From Branchiostoma floridae (lineage: Eukaryota; Chordata; Leptocardii; Amphioxiformes; Branchiostomatidae), in the NCBI RefSeq assembly GCF_000003815.2, contig NW_023365785.1:8632-47817 (forward strand): a DNA stretch of 39,186 bases, read 5' to 3'. The notes below the pieces were generated by a model. That model saw only the letters and a list, made by a program, of their open reading frames with translations, was not told the origin of the DNA and did not search any database. Both the position numbers and the translations under genes were made by a program. Positions 31,418 through 39,186 of this stretch are shown here, one piece after another (within the stretch, counting starts at the first letter, position 1; every line of letters starts with the position of its first letter).

Positions 31418-31790
31418 ATAGTTTATTGCAAATTCTTGTCCGATGGCTAATTGCAGGCACACATGTGTACCATGAAAGGGACAAACAAACAAATAGTGTA
31501 GAACAGTATGGAATAGGTCTACTCTAGAGTCTAACGCTAGTAAAAGCTAACTCTAAACTGTAACTTGTTGGGTTTTACTCCTTTTCCTGAGAAAGTGGAA
31601 GACGGAGGACCACACCTTTTCTATAATGTGTGGGTTCTGTGATGTTAGGAGGAAGGTAGTTTTCTTTTAGTCTGTAAAACACAGGCGAATCTGGTAGGAG
31701 TTTAGTGGCCTTTTTCAAAATTCCTTTTCTTTCGTGATAGTAGAAAGAACAGTTTGAAATAAGTTGTGTTTCGTCTTTCACAATGTTTGA
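31418..31790 (-). pseudogene. LINE C-terminal fragment and 3' tail, minus strand
   Basis: The minus-strand frame 31575-31781 reads KDETQLISNCSFYYHERKG and then KKATKLLPDSPVF, matching the same end segment as the plus-strand copy at 30836. The tail complement GCAAATTCTTGTCCGATGG lies at 31428-31446. The two copies meet tail to tail. Truncated and inactive. Confidence 0.7.
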
Positions 31791-33031
31791 CGTGCAGGAC
31801 TAGTAAATACAAGTTCTTTCACAAAGAGCGCAAGCAGGTAACTTCTTGTACCGCCCCTTCTCTATTTCCAGGGGGTGGGCGCTACTTTTAATTTAGCTGA
31901 TTGCGGAGCGTACATCAAAATTGTTTAGTTCTAAATATTTTTTCATAGCATATGCTGTTTTACAGGTCTTTTAAAACCTTCTATGTTATAAGCTTACTGG
32001 TATCAATACGCAAATAATGAAGGCAACTTTTTTAGGAGGGCAAACGTTTTTTATTCGCACGGCATCAGTGAGGGCTATAAAACAGAGAATATCACCCATG
32101 ATGTTAATACGTGGTCTACGGAAATCTTATTTGCTCATTTTGAAGCTGCTTTGTACGATTTACAGTGCGCACGTTGATGCCAGCAGCCCTATAATTATTA
32201 TTACCTCTACCCGGCTCTGCGGATCGGTGGTCTAATGCATGTAGTTGACAAATAGGGTCAATAGTACGCGAGGGGACCTAATCTCGAACCAGATCCACGG
32301 TGCGTAATGTATAGTATCAAACTTCCGTTTGACTCCCTTGGCCGACTACACTCCTTGGTCAGCTTTAAAATTATCTTATGGCACCGTAGGATCTGCTTGG
32401 AGATTAGACGGGACCGGCCATAGCACGATGAGGATATAACTCCTCTGGCCGGAGGACTCCCCTTGCGTACTTTTGACTCTATTTGTCCAATTTCTACTAT
32501 TAGAACACCGATCAGCGGAGCCTGATAGAGGCTACTGTACACGGCCTATAAACCATATAAAGCAAGGACGTTATGGTATGAATGACCTACTGTAACCCGG
32601 GATCGAGAGCTGCCGATCTCGTTCCCCCTAAGGAAGAAACCATTCATCTTCAATATTATTCTTCAATAAACTTAACGTTATTATTATGTTGTCAGGAAAT
32701 AATAGCAATCAATCTTATATTTGATCATAAGTGCAATTACAGGTATGATCATTTAGATCATTTACACCTTACATCTTACTGTGAAGGATATTTTGAGGGA
32801 TTGTTTTCTCATCCCCTTTCTTTTATATAGGCCCTTCCAATCACATGATGCGAGCGCGGATTACACGAACTCGCGAGTGGGTCAGCTGTGTGAGAGATCA
32901 AGTGAGAGATCTTATTATTCCTCTTGAAAGTACCTCAAAAACTCATGTCTTGTCTAGCTAGGTTCTCTAAAGATAGCCCTGTTCCTATTTATCAGTAGAG
33001 ATAGGAGTGGACCGTCCGATGGCAGCTTGTT
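31791..33031. other. intergenic or intronic, no gene seen
   Basis: Apart from the half MITE at 32313-32406, no feature is recognised. Short ORFs are unsupported. Confidence 0.4.
32313..32406. mobile_element. solo right half of a MITE related to 5123-5346
   Basis: CCGTTTGACTCCCTTGGCC through TATGGCACCGTAGGATCTGC to TTGGAGATTA follows the right half of the element at 5123-5346. The left half is absent. Confidence 0.75.
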
Positions 33032-33720
33032 NNNNNNNNNNNNNNNNNNNNNNNNNNNNNNNNNNNNNNNNNNNNNNNNNNNNNNNNNNNNNNNNNNNNN
33101 NNNNNNNNNNNNNNNNNNNNNNNNNNNNNNNNNNNNNNNNNNNNNNNNNNNNNNNNNNNNNNNNNNNNNNNNNNNNNNNNNNNNNNNNNNNNNNNNNNNN
33201 NNNNNNNNNNNNNNNNNNNNNNNNNNNNNNNNNNNNNNNNNNNNNNNNNNNNNNNNNNNNNNNNNNNNNNNNNNNNNNNNNNNNNNNNNNNNNNNNNNNN
33301 NNNNNNNNNNNNNNNNNNNNNNNNNNNNNNNNNNNNNNNNNNNNNNNNNNNNNNNNNNNNNNNNNNNNNNNNNNNNNNNNNNNNNNNNNNNNNNNNNNNN
33401 NNNNNNNNNNNNNNNNNNNNNNNNNNNNNNNNNNNNNNNNNNNNNNNNNNNNNNNNNNNNNNNNNNNNNNNNNNNNNNNNNNNNNNNNNNNNNNNNNNNN
33501 NNNNNNNNNNNNNNNNNNNNNNNNNNNNNNNNNNNNNNNNNNNNNNNNNNNNNNNNNNNNNNNNNNNNNNNNNNNNNNNNNNNNNNNNNNNNNNNNNNNN
33601 NNNNNNNNNNNNNNNNNNNNNNNNNNNNNNNNNNNNNNNNNNNNNNNNNNNNNNNNNNNNNNNNNNNNNNNNNNNNNNNNNNNNNNNNNNNNNNNNNNNN
33701 NNNNNNNNNNNNNNNNNNNN
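33032..33720. other. assembly gap (689 N)
   Basis: A run of 689 N. The length is not one of the 100-base placeholders seen elsewhere, so it may be an estimated size. ORFs reported across it have no meaning. Confidence 0.99.
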
Positions 33721-33810
33721 GACTGTTTGATGAGGTTACAAAGATTTTAACCACCTTGATTAAAGGTGGTTTATATAAGTACCTGTTTCTCAATTTTGCT
33801 TTATCTGTAG

Positions 33811-33875
33811 ATGGCAGAGCGGACTGCACACATGGACCTGAACGTCTTGACCACAGCATGAACTTGATGAAGTAG
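33811..33875 (+). other. possible alternative terminal exon
   Basis: A pyrimidine-rich tract and TTTATCTGTAG acceptor precede a frame DGRADCTHGPERLDHSMNLM that ends at TAG 33873-33875. Its phase fits the donor at 30267 but not the exon at 35653. No homology is recognised; it may be chance. Confidence 0.2.
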
Positions 33876-33940
33876 TGGTGGAAGAATTCACATGGTATAA
33901 CCTCCTTGGTAAGTCCAAGCTGTTATGTTGTAAAATTATT

Positions 33941-33992
33941 GTTTTGACCAAGGAGGTTAAAAAATCACTTTTTTTAACCTCCTTGTTTTGAC
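33941..33992. mobile_element. 36-bp palindromic micro-insertion flanked by 8-bp direct repeats (copy C)
   Basis: GTTTTGAC occurs at 33941-33948 and 33985-33992. Between them, C is followed by the 15-bp arm AAGGAGGTTAAAAAA, a 5-base loop TCACT and the exact complementary arm. A single arm-like word ATAACCTCCTTGG lies just upstream at about 33897. Confidence 0.88.
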
Positions 33993-34388
33993 AAAATGAA
34001 TGGCTCTCTGCTCTACTTCTCTACTTCTACGAGTAACTTACACCTGTTAAAATTTTCATGTACAGACTCAGTGTTTGTTTTAAACTTTTTGTTTGAAGAT
34101 TGAATGAGATGTTCAAACTAGCTCAAAGTGAAACTGTTTGTCCACAGACCCTTGGGGACAAATTCATACTTGTACGTTTTTGTAGTTGTGCAAGAGACAA
34201 GCTCATTTACATGAAGCCTAGAGGGATTTAGATTATAATCTCATAATCTCATTACCACCCAGCATCAAAGAAAGTGTTAAACAAAGGAAGCTTTGGCTGG
34301 GGTAGTTCACAGCTGTATGCCTGACTTTGCATAAGGTAATTAGCACAGCCTTGGCTGGTTCCCATGGCCAAAACATTATTTTTTTTAT

Positions 34389-34411
34389 CAAGGAGGTATT
34401 TTAACCTTCTT
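34389..34411. repeat. 23-bp imperfect palindrome resembling the micro-insertions (copy D?)
   Basis: CAAGGAGGTA with its near-complement in the same layout and length as copy A, but arms have mismatches and the flanks (TTTTTTAT and GGTCTGAT) do not match. Either an old copy or coincidence. Confidence 0.4.
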
Positions 34412-34560
34412 GGTCTGATCTAGGTGGTTTTATCTTACCCATCATTGACCAGATTTTCCATCATTTTGAAAAGAATGGATTTTGAATTCTCAGTCTTTCA
34501 TCATACACTTTCTATCAATTTGACAGAACCACCTAGCTGTGAATGATTTGAGATACTGAA

Positions 34561-34732
34561 ATACTGTAAATGCATTTAAGTTTGTCGGGATTTAATTTCG
34601 AGGTAGCGGGAAAAAGGACAGTCTAATACCATTATAGAAAAATGTTCGCGGTGGTTTTAAGTTCAAGGTGAAGTGGTCACCAGGAAAACAGCGAACATTA
34701 ATCCACCGCGAACATTTTTGCATTTACAGTAT
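34561..34732. mobile_element. MITE with ATACTGTAAATGCA ends
   Basis: Perfect 14-bp ends, plus internal pairing of AATGTTCGCGGTGG with CCACCGCGAACATT. A related element lies at 38868-39030. The interior shares CGGGATTTAATTTCG-like and GGTAGC words with it. Confidence 0.9.
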
Positions 34733-34779
34733 ACAGATATAACGTCTTAGTAGGGTTGTAGCCAGCCTGAAATCATTTT

Positions 34780-34960
34780 CAGTCCCCTTGATTTCAATGG
34801 GAATCCTATCAAGCACCAAAGGCATGGCGTGACGTTGCGCGTCATTTCTAGGGGGTCTGGGTCCCAGAAAATTTTTAAATCCAGACCCTCTGAAACACTA
34901 TTTCCTGCATTTTGCTTGTAGACTAAGCTGATCAATGGCACCTGTTTTGGTGAAGAAGAA
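34780..34960 (+). repeat. copy of the 172-bp monomer family
   Basis: GGGGGTCTGGGTCC, CAGACCCTCTGAAACACTAT, TTTCCTGCATTTTGC and GTAGACTAAGCT match the family, same orientation as 27790-28260. Confidence 0.65.
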
Positions 34961-35184
34961 CACATGGGTTTTAGTTTTTTTATATCTTTACATATCAATT
35001 TTGTCTGTCCCAGGGGACGGAATGGGGAAAACTTTTCCAGTCCCCAGCTGCAAAATTCCTTCAAAGGACCGAAGGAGAGGTGCTGACTGCAACCCTGCGT
35101 CATAGATATAAAAAAGAATACTTGAAGTGTAAAACCGCAAAACTGCTACAAATACAACAGCCAACAGAACAACTCCTCTACTCT

Positions 35185-35284
35185 NNNNNNNNNNNNNNNN
35201 NNNNNNNNNNNNNNNNNNNNNNNNNNNNNNNNNNNNNNNNNNNNNNNNNNNNNNNNNNNNNNNNNNNNNNNNNNNNNNNNNNNN
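35185..35284. other. assembly gap (100 N placeholder)
   Basis: Exactly 100 N; the true distance is unknown. Unlike the gaps near 10.9 and 37.9 kb, no inverted repeat was seen flanking it. Confidence 0.99.
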
Positions 35285-35426
35285 TTATTGCACATTTTTG
35301 CCACACCGGGCTAAGAACAGGTCAGTACAAGACTTGTTGAAAAGATTCAGCTAACTGATACAAAATGAAGTTGGATACATTCAACTTCTCCTGGCTTTTC
35401 TGTCATACTCATAGTGAAGATAAATT

Positions 35427-35471
35427 GTTGTTTATTGGAAATTCTTGCCCGTGGTTTGTCTATTTGCATTA
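35427..35471 (-). mobile_element. LINE 3' tail, minus strand
   Basis: GTTTATTGGAAATTCTTGCC followed by CGTGGTTTGTCTATTTGCAT is the complement of the tail seen at 3186-3226 and 31361-31410. No coding part was recognised beside it. Confidence 0.55.
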
Positions 35472-35652
35472 GGAATATGAATTTTTCTACAGCACTTAGG
35501 TGTGTGAAATAAGGAAATAGGTTTCGTCTGCACTATACTACAAAATGACATTCATCCTCTATTCTTGAGAAGGAATGTGTGACCCTCCTAATTTGCATAG
35601 GCCATAAAGATGAAAGTCAGGCCTGGCATCTAGACTTTACTTTTTGGATTAG

Positions 35653-35714
35653 CTGCTAAGGTGTGGACCACCCAGTTTGGTTTTTCTTTTACCAACAAGG
35701 CTAGTAGAAACAAG
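35653..35714 (+). CDS. candidate internal exon of the unrecognised 30-39 kb gene
   Basis: Acceptor CTTTTTGGATTAG is followed by a frame AKVWTTQFGFSFTNKASRNK that ends exactly at a strong donor (AACAAG then GTAAGA). Of the three frames, this one reads as ordinary soluble protein. It enters with two bases (fitting the donor at 30267) and leaves in phase 0, which fits the exon at 36771. The protein family is not recognised. Confidence 0.45.
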
Positions 35715-35938
35715 GTAAGATTCTAGAGCTTAGAAAAAAAACTTACCACAATGTACAGCTGTGACCCAACACTATATTAAGGGTGTGACCTGTCCTGTGG
35801 TACTTCATGTTGTTGTGTAAGGCTGTCCCAACATCTATGCCCAGATGTTGGCAGTGATGTGAAATGCAGTTGGCAGTGTTTAAGAGATTTTTGCCACCCA
35901 TGAGGTAAAGTTTGAATGCTCTTGACTTTGGTCCTGGC

Positions 35939-36022
35939 TAGGGGTGGGTACTGGTACAGAATACAGGTGATGACCAGGTCCAGACCTGAACCTGGACCTA
36001 ACTGTTAAGTACTAGTACCCAA
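35939..36022. repeat. diverged member of the GTACAGGTCC palindromic repeat
   Basis: GGGTACTGGTACAG at the left and AAGTACTAGTACCC at the right frame a centre with AGGTCCAGACCTG. The whole block has loose inverted symmetry and resembles the repeats at 36228-36620. Confidence 0.5.
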
Positions 36023-36227
36023 ATATGCTGTGTTGTAGCCTAATAATAATTGTACTTGTAGAAGTGACACATGCGAGGTGCCCAGGACTTATTGGATAGT
36101 TGTAAAAGTGACACCAATATGGAATCCATGAGTGTGGTTACCAACTTTGTTGGTGATGCCAGTCTACCACACTAGTGTCACTTTTATCACACCAGTTCTT
36201 GTCTTGAATACAGGAATGAATTTCTTG

Positions 36228-36620
36228 TAGGGCTGTGTACCTAAATACCCGTACCTGTATTGTACGTAAAAAAATGTTTAAGTACAGGTCCGGACCTAAA
36301 CATCTGTGTACTGTACCTGTACCTAAACAAACTAAATCACTATCAAACACTACTTTTTAAGACTGATAGACAAGTAAATCCTGAATCAACAATGACAATG
36401 GTGATAATCTTGCAGTTGAAACTTAAGAAAACTTGCAGAAGAAATTGTTTTGAGATTCAAACATGTAATTCCAAGTACAAAGATGACAATTTATCACTAC
36501 CGTAAGACAGTTACTGAGTTAGGTACATGTTAACTTGCATATACTTGGTTAAACTTTTTTAGGTACAGGTGCAGGTCCGGACCTGTACCTAAACCCGTGT
36601 ACCTGTACCTGTACCTGTAA
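36228..36620. repeat. two copies of a repeat with the palindrome AGGTCCGGACCT
   Basis: GTACAGGTCCGGACCT lies at 36282-36297 and CAGGTCCGGACCTGTACC at about 36572-36589. Both are followed by AAACxxxTGTGTAC-like or AAACCCGTGTACC and tandem GTACCT hexamers. Unit class unknown. Confidence 0.6.
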
Positions 36621-36770
36621 TTTGTATCAATGAATGCCTTGCTAGCTCTGATACCATAGTTTGTCCCTTTAGTTCTTGTTACAACATTCATCACTGAACT
36701 GAAACTGAATGGTGCCAATTTTTGAAAATGTAGTTTTTTTTTTTCCACCTATCTTGTTTTTTTTCCGCAG

Positions 36771-36858
36771 TCTGCAGAAGATGTCATCCATAAAATTTAC
36801 TTGCTGTGGCCTTACGAGAAAAAAAAATGGGTACCTGATGAGTGTAATACCAGACAGG
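36771..36858 (+). CDS. candidate internal exon of the unrecognised 30-39 kb gene
   Basis: A long pyrimidine tract ending in CCGCAG precedes a phase-0 frame SAEDVIHKIYLLWPYEKKKW followed by VPDECNTRQ, which reads like real protein with conserved-type tryptophans. It follows the phase-0 donor at 35714. The donor of this exon is unclear: weak GT sites lie after 36830, 36843, 36858 and 36876; 36858 is used here as a compromise. The frame stays open to TAG at 36918, so it could also be terminal. No family is recognised. Confidence 0.4.
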
Positions 36859-36939
36859 GTGTTTTCAGTTTGGGCGGTATTTTTAATTTCACTCACTATC
36901 CATTGTTTGATTACTAGTATACTGCTGCTCTGTTCCCTG

Positions 36940-37187
36940 ATGCAGGGCAGCAGGGGTAGGCAGCAGTCAGTTAGTCTTCACACTGCTCTTCCATGCGGCT
37001 GAGCTGCTCTGTCCAGTGGGTCAACCCCGGCCCTGTGAGACTGCACACCTTCATGTCCCTCCTAACAAACTCCATCTAATAAGTTTTTCTCGGTCTACCA
37101 CGACCCCTGTTGCCTGACGCTTTCAGTTTGGTGATGGTGTTACTAGTGATGCAGTCACTTGATCTTTCTATGTGTCCAAAATGATGA
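36940..37187 (-). pseudogene. LINE polyprotein C-terminal remnant, minus strand
   Basis: The minus-strand frame reads FGHIERSSDCIT, then KASGNRGRGRPRKTY, an in-frame stop, then MEFVRRDMKVCSLTG and ends before 36971. FGHIxR and GxRxRGRPRKTW-like words are typical of the region after the reverse-transcriptase domain of LINEs. The internal stop and short length show it is dead. Confidence 0.75.
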
Positions 37188-37571
37188 AACTATGGTATGG
37201 TGCAATGTGGAGTTTTAACATGCTAACAAAAGCCATGCTGTACTGCAAGTACATTTTGAGCGGGGGAATAGAACATTATTCACTGTTGTCATCTGATTTT
37301 TGTGGTGTGTTTGTTAACAAAGCTGATCCGGAAGACTCTGAAGTATTGAGTCTGTACGCTATACATCTATCCTGCACAACACACAAAGGAGGCTACACAA
37401 GTATAGGCTTTAGCGAAATACATATGGGTATGAATCTTTCTACAAAAACAGTGTATCAATGAATACACAACTTTAAAAGTTGAATGTGGCTATTGTATAG
37501 CCGGCATTTGGGCTAAAAAAACACTGATGTGCATTTTGTACGATGGTGGTAACACCTGGGTGCCTTAGCTG
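37188..37571. other. no gene seen
   Basis: A 96-codon plus-strand ORF (37172-37462) begins inside LINE sequence and has no recognised features. Confidence 0.35.
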
Positions 37572-38188
37572 ATGAAATTCGTACGAATCTTATGTGATAC
37601 GCATGAATCACTATGCGAAAATGTGCGAACCTCATGTGATACGCACAGATCTTCTGTGATACGCACAAACCTTATGCAAACCACCTGACCGCTATGTTGG
37701 AGAAGGTATGTTTCTGAGTGTTTCTAGTATTTGTACCCATGATATTTTTATCCCAAACCATGGAATGGACAATGCGCTATCTCAAAGACATATTTGATAG
37801 CCTGTGAGCTACACTTAAGCTTCATTGCGACGTGTCAGATCATATTTTGCCTTCTCCGAAGATNNNNNNNNNNNNNNNNNNNNNNNNNNNNNNNNNNNNN
37901 NNNNNNNNNNNNNNNNNNNNNNNNNNNNNNNNNNNNNNNNNNNNNNNNNNNNNNNNNNNNNNNTGCTCCATCAGTCAAGCGACCTCGGCAGTGGTCGGCC
38001 GATTTTCGTAAGGTTCGTGCTTATTATGTAAGATTCGTGTATGTCACATACTAGTAGTAATTTGTGCGAATCACATAAGGTTTGTTCATTTTCGGATACT
38101 CTGTAGTGATTACTGCGGTTTTCATAAGATTCGTGCATTTTTGCATAGCGATTCGTCCGTATCACGTAAGATTTGTACGAGTTTCATA
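37572..38188. mobile_element. foldback element with ~65-bp arms, interrupted by a 100-N gap
   Basis: The left arm 37572-37636 (ATTCGTACGAATCTTATGTG and onward) is the imperfect complement of 38122-38188 (CATAAGATTCGTGC, GCATAGCGATTCGTCCGTAT, CACGTAAGATTTGTACG). Both arms are built from ~22-bp subrepeats of the type CGAATCTTATGTGATACG. The gap of 100 N at 37864-37963 is in the middle. Confidence 0.8.
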
Positions 38189-38273
38189 AGGTTTGTGCAA
38201 ATGCTTACTAGGTAAGCACCCCTCGGAAATGCAGATCCCTGGAAATCTTTTGAATAGGTATTGTTATGTAATT

Positions 38274-38813
38274 AAAGGTCTACTAGGCAGTTATATGCGC
38301 TTCAAACTGAAAACAAAAAATCCATTTTTCGGTCATTTCTTTATATAGTTAGTTGAATCAAGCCTACCACGTTACGGAACGCTATTCAAGGCATGTCAGG
38401 AGTCGATATTTTCTCCGTGCGAGCGCTTTTGAAAACCTGGGAATCTGCATGAACGCGCTGGGTTTCAGCCATTTTGTTTCTTCACCGACGAAACCCGAGT
38501 AGTCCCGAGTCTGCCTGGAGATTTTGTTTCACAAGCGAGTCATGACGTCACGCACCCGGAACTCACCGGAGATTCCCGACCAATAACCGTTGATGATTGA
38601 TTCTTGTTTGAATTCTCACCAGTGCCTAACTAGGGGGGTCAACAAGTTACAGCGCGCATAGGACGAAATGTTTGTAGGCTAATTCTCTACGTTGCAAACG
38701 TGAAATAATGACACAAAAGTGTCAAAAAGTGTCAAAAAGTAGTAGTAAATCTGAGATTTCTTAGTTCTAGAATATTTCAAATTTGAGCGCAAAAAACTGC
38801 GTAGTAGACCTTT
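38274..38813. mobile_element. 540-bp non-autonomous DNA transposon
   Basis: Left end AAAGGTCTACTAGGCAGTT pairs with right end AACTGCGTAGTAGACCTTT and pairing continues through GCGCTTCAAA and TTTGAGCGC. Flanking TA on each side may be a target duplication. The interior contains GTCATGACGTCACGC but no ORF of note. Confidence 0.85.
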
Positions 38814-38867
38814 ATTTTTTTTAAGATTGAAAGTGATTGTCCCACTGACATCTGTCATACATGTACT

Positions 38868-39030
38868 AGTACTTTAAATGCATTTTAGTTTGCGGGGATT
38901 AAATTTCATGGTAGCAGGAAAATGAAGTGTTTTTATGTTCCCTGAGTTTGGTGGTTTTGAATTCGCGATAGCACCATCCCACGAACTTTACATCCCACGA
39001 AAAAGTTAAATGCATTTACACTTACTGTAT
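38868..39030. mobile_element. MITE related to 34561-34732
   Basis: TTTAAATGCATTTTAGTTTG and the right-hand TTAAATGCATTTACACTTAC form imperfect ends. Interior words GCGGGGATTAAATTTCATGG and GGTAGCAGGAAAA parallel the element at 34561. Confidence 0.8.
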
Positions 39031-39163
39031 TATAGTCACATACTTGGTATTTCAGCACCACTACAAAATGCCAGTTTGAAACCAGCTGCCTGTTTCTAGC
39101 AAGGATGCTACAAAATGGACAGAGCAGTCTTTAGATTTGACTTTCTTCCTCTTTCATTACTAG

Positions 39164-39186
39164 TCTCTACCAGACTCCGGATCGCT
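39164..39186 (+). CDS. candidate partial exon at the right edge
   Basis: A very strong acceptor (TTTCTTCCTCTTTCATTACTAG) ends at 39163. The following bases are open in all three frames to the window edge, so the frame cannot be fixed. It could be the next exon of the candidate gene with exons at 30237, 35653 and 36771. Confidence 0.35.

Noticed and set aside
33743-33778. Palindrome AACCACCTTGATTAAAGGTGGTT as another micro-insertion
   Set aside because: Arm sequence is different (CCACC, not CCTCC) and no 8-bp flanking duplicate was found.
32954-33875. Long ORFs of 247-301 codons across the N run
   Set aside because: They consist mostly of undetermined bases.
37640-37705. Possible exon ending at GAGAAG-GTATGT
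   Set aside because: It lies within the foldback element, the upstream frame is closed by a stop about 60 bases back, and no acceptor was seen.

Overview
The window looks like nuclear DNA from an invertebrate chordate, most likely an amphioxus (Branchiostoma). Evidence: spliced eukaryotic genes for two achaete-scute class bHLH factors, AT-rich intergenic DNA crowded with miniature inverted-repeat elements (MITEs), tRNA-derived SINE pieces and broken LINE ends, plus four runs of N that mark assembly gaps. The species is an inference from gene content and repeat style, not from an alignment.

Layout. 1-2.4 kb: AT-rich flank, with a possible minus-strand exon at the very edge. 2.5-3.6 kb: an achaete-scute (ASCa, ASCL1/2-like) bHLH gene on the plus strand with two coding exons; its intron carries a LINE 3' tail with a poly(A) signal. 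5.1-5.6 kb: two MITEs. 7.7-9.4 kb: a 56/61-bp minisatellite. 10.8-13.2 kb: a gapped foldback and two separate diverged tandem duplications of intergenic sequence. 14.5-15.1 kb: a second achaete-scute gene of the ASCb (ASCL3/4/5-like) group, same strand, about 11 kb downstream of the first. 17.6-25.5 kb: SINEs, MITEs, a 14-bp satellite fused to a CTAGGG telomere-variant array, an array of GACGTC palindromes, and ~172-bp repeat monomers. 26.9-31.8 kb: LINE and other transposon remnants. 30.2-39.2 kb: four candidate exons that could belong to one unrecognised plus-strand gene running off the right edge, among more MITEs, foldbacks and gaps.

The two bHLH genes are the only confident protein genes. 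ASCa and ASCb proteins are proneural or tissue-determination transcription factors that normally bind E-boxes (CANNTG) as heterodimers with E-proteins. Their tandem linkage resembles an ancestral pair, since vertebrate ASCL1/ASCL4 and ASCL2/ASCL3 are each loosely linked on one chromosome.

The most unusual structural signal is a set of three tiny palindromic insertions (23, 30 and 36 bp) in the right half. Each is flanked by a perfect 8-bp direct repeat, consists almost only of two inverted arms, and has arms that match each other better than they match those of the other copies.
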